Shown here: positions 1-5,219 of the stretch, piece after piece
Numbering within the stretch: the first letter of the stretch is position 1
How the letters are laid out: every line of letters begins with the position of its first letter
Source of the DNA: Hyphomicrobiales bacterium
GTDB lineage: Bacteria; Pseudomonadota; Alphaproteobacteria; Rhizobiales; Beijerinckiaceae
Direction: 5' to 3'
Length of the DNA stretch: 5,949 nt
Assembly (NCBI GenBank): GCA_025363375.1
Contig: JANYDZ010000619.1
Location: 1-5,949 of the forward strand
The notes under the pieces: generated by a model
The model's database searches: none
What the model was told of the DNA's origin: nothing
What the model saw: only the letters and a program-made list of their open reading frames with translations
Made by a program: the position numbers and the translations under genes

Positions 1-114
1 CGGCTCCTTCCAGAGGGAGGGCTCGTGCTTGTTCCAGCCGGCCACGAATTCAAGCGGATTCAGCGCTTCGCGCAGGGCTTCGAGGCTGGGGGCGTCGGCG
101 AGAGAGGCGGCCAT
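1..114 (-). CDS. N-terminus of a probable cupin/bicupin protein (partial, cut by left edge)
   Basis: The gene starts with ATG at 114 and reads leftward off the window, giving 38 residues with no stop. A GGAG ribosome site at 122-125 lies 7 bases upstream, which supports the start. There is no signal peptide, so the product should be cytoplasmic. The visible part has an acidic/Ala/Leu-rich opening and then the stretch GWNKHEPSLW near residues 27-36. From memory, a Gly-Trp followed by a Pro-Ser-Leu-Trp element is typical of the N-terminus of bicupin proteins related to gentisate dioxygenase. No cupin metal motif is visible yet because those lie further in. It follows the cyclase gene on the same strand after 81 bases and also has a candidate promoter of its own. 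That a gene is here is well supported; the family call is tentative. Confidence 0.6.
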   Translation of the reverse strand, partial: MAASLADAPSLEALREALNPLEFVAGWNKHEPSLWKEP

Positions 115-135
115 ATTCAATCTCCGTGGCGCCCT

Positions 136-164
136 ATTTAAGGCGCGTGCGCCGCCCGAGGCAA
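136..164 (-). promoter_or_regulatory. Candidate sigma70-type promoter for the partial leftward gene
   Basis: On the minus strand TTGCCT (164-159) is followed after exactly 17 bases by TTAAAT (141-136). Each box matches the sigma70 consensus at 4 of 6 positions. Transcription would start near 129, about 15 bases before the ATG at 114, leaving room for the GGAG ribosome site. The -10 box is one of very few AT-rich spots in this GC-rich gap. If real, it would let the downstream gene be expressed independently of the cyclase gene. Two 4/6 boxes can arise by chance. Confidence 0.35.
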
Positions 165-195
165 GGAGGCGTCGCGCGCCAATTCCCGCGGGGGG

Positions 196-1152
196 TCAGC
201 GAATCGCCACAGGAGCAACGTTCGAACCCGTTCCGCCGCGCAGTTTTAGCGGCTGCATGATGAAGGCGGTTTCATAAGCGCCCGCGGCGGCCAGTTTGTC
301 CAGCTTGAGATTCTCCAGCAAAATGACGCCGAGCTGAATCAGCATGAGCGAATGAATCGGCAGGCTCATGCCGGGCTCCGAGGGACGCGCCTCGACGCAA
401 CAATTGTCGGCGCCGATCAGCATCGGGTCCTGCGCCGCCAACCAGCGCCCCGCCGCAAGGCCGATGCCGGGCGAGTCCTTGCCGTATTTAACATTGTCCT
501 TGCCGAGCAGTTTGCCAAAGCCGGTGTTGATGAGCACGACGTCGCCGGGCTGCAGCTTGAGATTTTGCTTCGCCAGCGCCTGCTGCAAATCCTCGGGCGT
601 GATGACGTAACCTGGTTCCAGGATGTCGACGCCCTTGAGGCCGGCGACGTCAATGAGCACGCCGCGCGACATCAACGTGCCGAAATTTTCCACTCCGAGT
701 TTTTTGAAGCCGGTGCGGGTCGCGATATCCGCCTGTTTGAAGCAATTGTAGAATCCGTCGTTCCACATCTGGTGGGAGAAGGCGTCGACCTGCGTGCCGA
801 TCTGCCCGAGCTCGGTGGTGACGATCTCCTCGTTTTCAGTGCGCGTGTTGGGCTTCGCCAGCGCCGGCTTGGTGTAGAGATTGTACTGGCGTCCCTCGTT
901 GATGAAGGTCTGTCTGGGGTCGCCGCTGAGGACATCGCCGATCTCAAAGAGCTCGCCGGTCTTGATCAGTTTCGTTGCGCGCAGGATCGTCTCGGGCTTC
1001 ACCCAGTTGGCGGAGCCGCGCTCGTCGCCCGCGCCCCATTTTGAAGGGCAGCGCTCGCTGTCCGGCGGCATCTGGAAGGGCTGGGCGAGGCTCGCGCCCG
1101 CGAGCGTGGCGAACGCGGCGGCGAGCGCCGCGACGAAGAGATGTTTGCGCAT
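196..1152 (-). CDS. Exported cyclase-family (PF04199) metal-dependent hydrolase
   Basis: This 318-residue protein belongs to the cyclase/kynurenine formamidase-like family, whose members hydrolyse amide or related bonds using bound metal. Residues 1-23 form a Sec signal peptide: MRKH, a hydrophobic Ala/Leu core, then a SLA|Q cleavage site, so the enzyme should be periplasmic. Family landmarks follow: the metal-motif region QIGTQVDAFSH at 117-127, GDVVLINTGFG at 203-213, AAGRWLA at 233-239, LIGADN at 245-250, H267 and E280 in ENL. The usual motif is HxGTHxDxPxH; here Gln stands at both leading His positions (117, 121), while D123, H127, H267 and E280 remain. This could be a distinct subfamily or altered metal binding. 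The ATG at 1152 is chosen over one 27 codons upstream because it has GGAGG 5 bases before it and directly begins the signal peptide. It is divergent from the TctC gene at 1304. Substrate unknown; an aromatic-derived amide, ester or lactone is only a guess from context. Confidence 0.88.
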   Translation of the reverse strand: MRKHLFVAALAAAFATLAGASLAQPFQMPPDSERCPSKWGAGDERGSANWVKPETILRATKLIKTGELFEIGDVLSGDPRQTFINEGRQYNLYTKPALAKPNTRTENEEIVTTELGQIGTQVDAFSHQMWNDGFYNCFKQADIATRTGFKKLGVENFGTLMSRGVLIDVAGLKGVDILEPGYVITPEDLQQALAKQNLKLQPGDVVLINTGFGKLLGKDNVKYGKDSPGIGLAAGRWLAAQDPMLIGADNCCVEARPSEPGMSLPIHSLMLIQLGVILLENLKLDKLAAAGAYETAFIMQPLKLRGGTGSNVAPVAIR

Positions 1153-1157
1153 GGTTT

Positions 1158-1162
1158 CCTCC
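1158..1162 (-). promoter_or_regulatory. Ribosome binding site fixing the cyclase start
   Basis: The minus strand reads GGAGG here, 5 bases before the ATG at 1152. The longer in-frame candidate start at 1233 would place 27 Arg/Ala-rich residues ahead of an obvious signal peptide, so this site decides for the shorter protein. Confidence 0.8.
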
Positions 1163-1172
1163 GGGGATCGCG

Positions 1173-1219
1173 TGCCCGATCCTGCCGCGCCCTGGGCGGC
1201 GCGGGCGCAGTGTCGGGCA
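1173..1219. repeat. Spaced inverted repeat TGCCCGA ... TCGGGCA
   Basis: TGCCCGA at 1173-1179 is the exact reverse complement of TCGGGCA at 1213-1219, with 33 bases between. Inside lies a short perfect palindrome, CGCCC-T-GGGCG, at 1188-1198. The position midway in a divergent promoter region makes an operator possible. Seven-base arms in such GC-rich DNA may also be coincidence. Confidence 0.35.
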
Positions 1220-1290
1220 GGACGCGCGCGCAATCAAGCCATGCTGGAAAAGACGGCGACGGCGGGCTAAGAGGAACGCTGGGGAACATG

Positions 1291-1296
1291 GGAGAG
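1291..1296 (+). promoter_or_regulatory. Ribosome binding site for a GTG start
   Basis: GGAGAG lies 7 bases upstream of the GTG at 1304. No in-frame ATG exists before the signal peptide, so this site is the main evidence for a GTG start. An in-frame TTG at 1325 is the alternative, but it would leave only four residues before the twin-Arg of the signal peptide. Confidence 0.7.
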
Positions 1297-1303
1297 AACG
1301 CGC

Positions 1304-2347
1304 GTGAGGTCACACCTGAGCCGCTTGAGGACACGCCGCGCCGTGTTGGGGGCTGTCGGCCTCGCGATCGTCGGGCCCGCTTTCGCGCAATCGGCCGCGG
1401 ATTTCTACAAGGGCAAGGAAATCGCCCTGATCGTCGGCACATCCGCCGGCAACGATTACGACTATCGCGGACGCCTGATCGCGCGCTACATGAGCAAGCA
1501 TATTCCCGGCAACCCCACTATCGTGCCGAAGAACATGCCCGGCGGCGGCGGCATTCAGGCGGCGAACTGGGTGGCGAACATCGCGCCGCGCGACGGCACG
1601 GTCGTGCATATGATCATGGCCAACATGATGGCCTCGCAGGCCATGCAAATGCCCGGCGTGCAATTTGACGCGCGCAAGCTCTTCTGGATCGGCAATACGA
1701 CCTCGACGCCGAACGTGGTGAACTCCTGGTTCACTTCCGGCGTCACTTCGATCGAAGATGTGAAGAAACGCGAGCTTGTCGTCGGCGCTCCCATGGGCAC
1801 GGCGGGCGCGCTCTATCCCTTGCTGATGAACGCGCTGGCGGGCACGAAGTTCAAACTCGTCACCGGCTATCCCGGCGGCAACGAGGCGAACCTCGCCATG
1901 GAGCGCGGCGAGACGGAGGGCCGCGGTTCCAATTCCTGGGCCGCGTGGAATTCGACCAAGCCCGACTGGCTGCGCGACAAGAAGATTCACATTCTCGTGC
2001 AGGTCGGCCTGACGCGGCATCCCGATTTGCCGAACGTGCCGCTGATGCTGGAGCTCGCGCAAAACGAAGCGGACCGCAGGCTGCTTGAATTCATCTCGGC
2101 CGAAACCAACGTCGCGCGCTCTCTGGTGACGACGCCAGGCGTGCCGCCGGAGCGGGTTGACGCGCTGCGCCGGGCTTTCGACGCCACGATGAAAGACCCC
2201 GAATTCATCGCCGAGGCCGCGAAGACCCAGATGGACATGAGCCCTTCCACCGGCGAAGCCGCACAAAAGATCGCCGAAGGCATTGTCAATACGCCGCCGG
2301 AAATCGCGGCGCGGGCCAAGCAATTGATCGAGGCGCCGCAGAAATAA
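1304..2347 (+). CDS. TctC/Bug-family tripartite tricarboxylate transporter substrate-binding protein
   Basis: This 347-residue periplasmic receptor would bind a carboxylate and deliver it to a TctAB-type membrane transporter. Residues 1-28 form a signal peptide ending AFA|Q. It carries TRRAVLG at 10-16, which resembles a twin-arginine (Tat) motif. The mature part shows the landmarks of TctC proteins (PF03401): DFYKGK at 33-38, the ligand-loop region GTSAGNDYD near 45-53, NMPGGGG at 77-83, ANWVAN at 87-92, RDGT at 96-99, FDARKLFWIG at 121-130, GTKFKLVTGY at 180-189 and a C-terminal TPGVPPERVDALR region at 277-289. Length is slightly above the family's usual 320-330. It starts with GTG. It is the first gene of the rightward unit, 92 bases before the dioxygenase gene, and is clearly paralogous to the receptor at 5220. 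The family is secure. The ligand is not visible; an aromatic acid is inferred from the neighbours. Confidence 0.92.
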   Translation: MRSHLSRLRTRRAVLGAVGLAIVGPAFAQSAADFYKGKEIALIVGTSAGNDYDYRGRLIARYMSKHIPGNPTIVPKNMPGGGGIQAANWVANIAPRDGTVVHMIMANMMASQAMQMPGVQFDARKLFWIGNTTSTPNVVNSWFTSGVTSIEDVKKRELVVGAPMGTAGALYPLLMNALAGTKFKLVTGYPGGNEANLAMERGETEGRGSNSWAAWNSTKPDWLRDKKIHILVQVGLTRHPDLPNVPLMLELAQNEADRRLLEFISAETNVARSLVTTPGVPPERVDALRRAFDATMKDPEFIAEAAKTQMDMSPSTGEAAQKIAEGIVNTPPEIAARAKQLIEAPQK

Positions 2348-2366
2348 CCGTCTGAAATAACCGCCT
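2341..2366 (+). repeat. 13-bp tandem duplication spanning the stop codon
   Basis: GAAATAACCGTCT (2341-2353) is followed immediately by GAAATAACCGCCT (2354-2366), 12 of 13 bases identical. The first copy contains the TAA stop of the TctC gene (2345-2347). The second copy repeats a TAA in another frame. It looks like a replication-slippage duplication with one later change. Confidence 0.75.
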
Positions 2367-2380
2367 TGATGCGCAAGCGG

Positions 2381-2393
2381 AGCCTGTTAGGCT
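2381..2393 (+). other. Small hairpin in the TctC-dioxygenase gap
   Basis: AGCCT-GTT-AGGCT forms a perfect 5-bp stem with a 3-base loop, extendable by one G-U pair. Only two T's follow directly, so it is not a convincing intrinsic terminator. It could mildly attenuate transcription or protect the upstream mRNA end. Confidence 0.3.
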
Positions 2394-2428
2394 TGGTCAT
2401 ATCAACAATGCGTCTCGCGCTGAACCAC

Positions 2429-2434
2429 AGGAGG
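2429..2434 (+). promoter_or_regulatory. Strong ribosome binding site of the dioxygenase gene
   Basis: AGGAGG lies 5 bases before the ATG at 2440. A TTG at 2437 is also in frame but would sit only 2 bases from the site, so ATG at 2440 is preferred. Confidence 0.85.
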
Positions 2435-2439
2435 ACTTG

Positions 2440-3474
2440 ATGTCGGCAAATGCATCCGCGCCCATGGAGAACGAAGCCGCCGTACGCGCCGCCTGGGCCG
2501 CCGCCCATGTCGCGCCACTGTGGGAAAACCGCGCCGCGCACGCGGAGCCGAAACTCCCGGAAAAAGGCCACATCTGGAAATGGTCGCAGCTTGAGCCGCT
2601 TGCCGAGCACGCCTCGACGCTCCGCGACATGGCCGCCGTCGAGCGGCGCGTGCTGATGCTGGTCTCGCCGCATTCGGCCGAGGTCGGCGGCGCCGCGGGC
2701 TCCACCACCAATCTCAACGCCAACATTCAAATCCTGAAACCCGGCGAGAAGGCGCGCCCGCATCGCCACTCCATGAACGCCATTCGTTTTGTCATGAAGG
2801 GCGAGGGCGCGGTCACCATCGTCGACGGCAAGGAATGCGCGATGGCGGAAGGCGATCTCATCACCACGCCGGGCTGGTGTTGGCACGAGCATGAACATCG
2901 CGGCAGCAAGCCGATCGTGTGGCTCGACGTGCTCGACGCCTCGCTGCACCGCTACCTCGGCACCGATAAATTTCAACCTGGGCCGGCGAAGAACGTGGCG
3001 CCGCAATTGGCGGACGCGGCTTTCGCCATGCCGGGCCTCGTGCCGCAGGTGGCGGAGCCGTCGACTGGCTATTCGCCGCTGTTCCGCTATCCCTACGTCG
3101 ACGCGGTGAAGGCGCTTTCCACGGCGCCCGTCGGCCCCGACAGCGCGCGGAGGATTCGCTACGCCAATCCCGTCAACGGCGGCCCCTGCATGGCGTTCCT
3201 CGATTGCTACATGATGGAGCTCGACGGCATGGAAGGCACGGTCCCGTTCCGCACGTCGGCGCATTCGGTGGTTTCGATCGTCGAAGGCGCGGGAGTCACG
3301 ACGCTTGGCGATCAAAAGATCGAATGGGGTCCGCGCGACACGTTCTCCATGCCGCACGGCAACTGGATCACGCACCGCTCCAACGGCGGCAAGGCCCGGA
3401 TTTTTGTAGTGACGGACCGCGAAGTGTTCCGGCGGCTTGATTTGCTGAGCGAGGAATATGCGGGCAACGCGTGA
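2440..3474 (+). CDS. Gentisate 1,2-dioxygenase-like bicupin ring-cleavage dioxygenase
   Basis: This 344-residue cytoplasmic protein matches the length and plan of gentisate 1,2-dioxygenases and their relatives (salicylate and 1-hydroxy-2-naphthoate dioxygenases). These use Fe(II) and O2 to open rings bearing hydroxyl and carboxyl groups. The N-terminus carries the family's LW...HIWKW pattern (27-48) and ERRVL at 68-72. Cupin 1 has PGEKARPHRH at 101-110, giving H108 and H110 as iron ligands. R116 in AIRF is the conserved Arg that, as I recall, contacts the substrate carboxylate. GEGA follows at 121-124, GDLITTPGWCWH at 138-149 supplies H149 as the third ligand, and WLDVLD is at 161-166. Cupin 2 (about 257-325) keeps the fold pattern VEGAGVT at 281-287 and PHGNWITH at 305-312 but lacks an HxH motif, as is usual. 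It is followed after 33 bases by the monooxygenase gene, in the same reading frame. Family assignment is strong; the exact substrate is inference. Confidence 0.88.
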   Translation: MSANASAPMENEAAVRAAWAAAHVAPLWENRAAHAEPKLPEKGHIWKWSQLEPLAEHASTLRDMAAVERRVLMLVSPHSAEVGGAAGSTTNLNANIQILKPGEKARPHRHSMNAIRFVMKGEGAVTIVDGKECAMAEGDLITTPGWCWHEHEHRGSKPIVWLDVLDASLHRYLGTDKFQPGPAKNVAPQLADAAFAMPGLVPQVAEPSTGYSPLFRYPYVDAVKALSTAPVGPDSARRIRYANPVNGGPCMAFLDCYMMELDGMEGTVPFRTSAHSVVSIVEGAGVTTLGDQKIEWGPRDTFSMPHGNWITHRSNGGKARIFVVTDREVFRRLDLLSEEYAGNA

Positions 3475-3507
3475 GGCGCGTTCCTACAATCGGATGGTGC
3501 GGATGTC

Positions 3508-5139
3508 ATGAAAATTCCATCTTCCGGGGTGATTGAAACGCCTGTTCTCATCGTCGGCGGCGGTCCCGTCTGGCTGGCGCTTGCCTGCGATCTCGGGCAG
3601 CGCGGCGTCGATTGCCTCGTCATCGAACAAAACGAAGGTCAGACCGATCATCCCAAGGCCTCCGCCATCAACGCGCGGTCCATGGAGTTTTTTCGTCGCT
3701 GGGGCGTCGCGGACGCGGTGAAGAACGCCGCCGCGCCCGACGGATTCCCGCACACGGCGTTTTATTGCACGAGCCTCGTCGGCCATGAGATCGCCCGCGT
3801 CGAGCGGCCCAATCATGGCGGGCGCGCGCCGACGAACGAGAGTCCGGAACGACCGCAACGCTGCAACCAGATCTGGCTCGATCCCATTCTGCGCGACAAC
3901 GCCGCGAGTTACGACAATGTGACGCTGTGGCGGCAATGCCGTTTCGAGATGCTCGCGGAAAAATCCGGCCACGTCGAGTGCGTTGTCACGGATCTCGCGG
4001 CCGGGGGGACGCGCGCCATCATCTCGCAATATGTCGTCGATTGCAGCGGCGGGCGCAGCCCCATTCGCGCTTCGTTCAACATTGCGTTGAACGGGTCCGG
4101 TTATCTCGGCTATTTCGTCAGCGTGTTTCTGCGCGCGCCGAATTTGTGGAAGTACCATGACAAGGGGCCGGCCGCCTTGATCGATTTTGTCGACGAGCTC
4201 GGCGCGTGGCGCAGTTTTGTGTTGCTCGACGGGCGCGAGCTCTATCGCATGGGCGCGCGCAGCAAGGAATTCTACGACGCGCCGGACAAGGTCGATTGCG
4301 AGGCCCTGTTTCGCAAGGCTTGCGGGCGCGACGATATTCCGCACGAGTTCATTTCCGTGCGCCGCTGGAGCGCGCGCAACGTTGTCGCCGACACATATAA
4401 AGTCGGCCGCGTGATGTTCGCGGGCGACGCGGCGCATATCAATCATCCCGCCAGCGGCATCGGCCTCAACACCGGCCTCGGCGACATCTGGGATCTCGGC
4501 TGGAAGCTCGAAGCCGTGCTGAAAGGCTGGGGCGGCGTTGGATTGCTGGACGCTTACGAGGCGGAGCGCCGGCCCGTTGGCAAGCGCAATGTCGATCACG
4601 CCAATTCCAGCCACGCCGCCGACCGAGCGTTGCCGCCCGATCCCGACATCGCCGCCGATACGCCCGCTGGCGCCGCCGCGCGCAAGCGCCTCCACGACGA
4701 CATCATGGCCAAGGCTCCGAAGAAGTTCATCACGGATGGGTTGGCGCTCGGCTATCGTTATGGGGACTCGCCGCTGATCGCGGGCGACGGGACGCCGATG
4801 CCGCCCGAAACCGTCAGTAATTATCACGGCACGACATGGCCGGGCGCGCGCGCGCCGCATGCGTTTCTTCCCGACGGGCGCTCGACGATCGATCTCTATG
4901 GCAAGGGGTTCCATCTGCTGCGCCTCGGCGCGGACGCTCCCGACGCGGGCGGGTTGGCGCAAGCCTTCGCCGCGCGCGGCGCGCCATTGAGCGTGACGCG
5001 TGTCGCGACGCCCGGGATCGCAGCGCTGTATGAACGCTCCCTCGTGCTGACGCGCCCCGACGGCCACGTGGCGTGGCGCGGCAACGCGCAGCCGGACGAC
5101 CCAGCCAAGCTCGTCGACCGCTTGCGTGGGGCAAGCTAG
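3508..5139 (+). CDS. Class A FAD-dependent aromatic monooxygenase (PF01494) with thioredoxin-like C-terminus
   Basis: This 543-residue cytoplasmic flavoprotein should use NAD(P)H and O2 to hydroxylate a phenolic or aromatic ring. Size and layout resemble MhpA/TfdB-type hydroxylases rather than the roughly 400-residue 3-hydroxybenzoate 6-hydroxylases. The N-terminal Rossmann strand is VLIVGGGPVWLALA (13-26) with the ADP-ribose acceptor E40 ending the second strand. R57 and a CNQIWLDPIL segment (119-128) fit the FAD domain. The second FAD motif, GRVMFAGDAAH (300-310, D307), with SGIGLNTGLGD at 315-325 and WKL at 332-334, is intact. A C-terminal thioredoxin-like domain (about 455-541) ends with LTRPDGHVAWRG at 514-525. 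Two signature residues differ: W22 replaces the third Gly of GxGxxG, and S180 replaces the Asp of the cDGxxSxxR motif. No strong ribosome site precedes the ATG, so translation may be coupled to the dioxygenase gene 33 bases upstream, whose stop is in the same frame. Substrate and position of attack cannot be read from sequence. Confidence 0.9.
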   Translation: MKIPSSGVIETPVLIVGGGPVWLALACDLGQRGVDCLVIEQNEGQTDHPKASAINARSMEFFRRWGVADAVKNAAAPDGFPHTAFYCTSLVGHEIARVERPNHGGRAPTNESPERPQRCNQIWLDPILRDNAASYDNVTLWRQCRFEMLAEKSGHVECVVTDLAAGGTRAIISQYVVDCSGGRSPIRASFNIALNGSGYLGYFVSVFLRAPNLWKYHDKGPAALIDFVDELGAWRSFVLLDGRELYRMGARSKEFYDAPDKVDCEALFRKACGRDDIPHEFISVRRWSARNVVADTYKVGRVMFAGDAAHINHPASGIGLNTGLGDIWDLGWKLEAVLKGWGGVGLLDAYEAERRPVGKRNVDHANSSHAADRALPPDPDIAADTPAGAAARKRLHDDIMAKAPKKFITDGLALGYRYGDSPLIAGDGTPMPPETVSNYHGTTWPGARAPHAFLPDGRSTIDLYGKGFHLLRLGADAPDAGGLAQAFAARGAPLSVTRVATPGIAALYERSLVLTRPDGHVAWRGNAQPDDPAKLVDRLRGAS

Positions 5140-5186
5140 GCGCGTTGGACGGCCCGGCGCGGTTGCGCTATGGGGCTGACGAAGCG

Positions 5187-5199
5187 GGCCGGATCGGCC
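5187..5199 (+). other. Short GC hairpin before the second TctC gene
   Basis: GGCCG-GAT-CGGCC forms a perfect 5-bp stem with a 3-base loop in the 80-base gap between the monooxygenase and the second receptor. No T-run follows, so it is not an intrinsic terminator. It lies 10 bases before the ribosome site. In DNA this rich in GC it may have no function. Confidence 0.25.
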
Positions 5200-5209
5200 G
5201 CAAGGCCAC

Positions 5210-5214
5210 AGGAG
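5210..5214 (+). promoter_or_regulatory. Ribosome binding site of the second TctC gene
   Basis: AGGAG lies 5 bases before the ATG at 5220, which begins a clear signal peptide and so fixes the start. Confidence 0.75.
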
Positions 5215-5219
5215 ACGCG

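Larger units (their letters stand above)
1153..1303. promoter_or_regulatory. Divergent intergenic region between the two operons
   Basis: These 151 bases separate the start codons of two divergent units and must hold the promoter for each, unless the leader is longer. I found no convincing -35/-10 pair for the rightward unit. On the minus strand TTGATT (1237-1232), 17 bases, then GACACT (1214-1209) is a weak match, with only 3 of 6 at the -10. The region contains a spaced inverted repeat (1173-1179 with 1213-1219) around a very GC-rich centre, which could be an operator. No regulator gene is present in the window. Confidence 0.5.

Noticed and set aside
352..1044. 230-codon plus-strand open frame inside the cyclase gene
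   Set aside because: It opposes a clear cyclase-family protein; composition and lack of motifs mark it as a shadow frame.
1153..1233. 27-codon N-terminal extension of the cyclase gene to an ATG at 1233
   Set aside because: The extension is Arg/Ala-rich and would bury the signal peptide; GGAGG sits directly before the ATG at 1152.
1209..1237. Minus-strand TTGATT-17-GACACT as a cyclase promoter
   Set aside because: The -10 box matches only 3 of 6 consensus positions, so I did not list it as a promoter on its own.
1310..2323. 337-codon minus-strand open frame opposite the first TctC gene
   Set aside because: It is a His/Arg-rich shadow of a clear receptor gene with no independent support.
2381..2396. 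Intrinsic terminator between the first TctC gene and the dioxygenase gene
   Set aside because: The stem is only 5 bp and just two T's follow it directly, too weak to call a terminator.
1987..3375. 462-codon minus-strand open frame covering the end of the first TctC gene and most of the dioxygenase gene
   Set aside because: It spans two well-supported plus-strand genes and their gap, has an Arg-rich composition and shows no recognisable domain.
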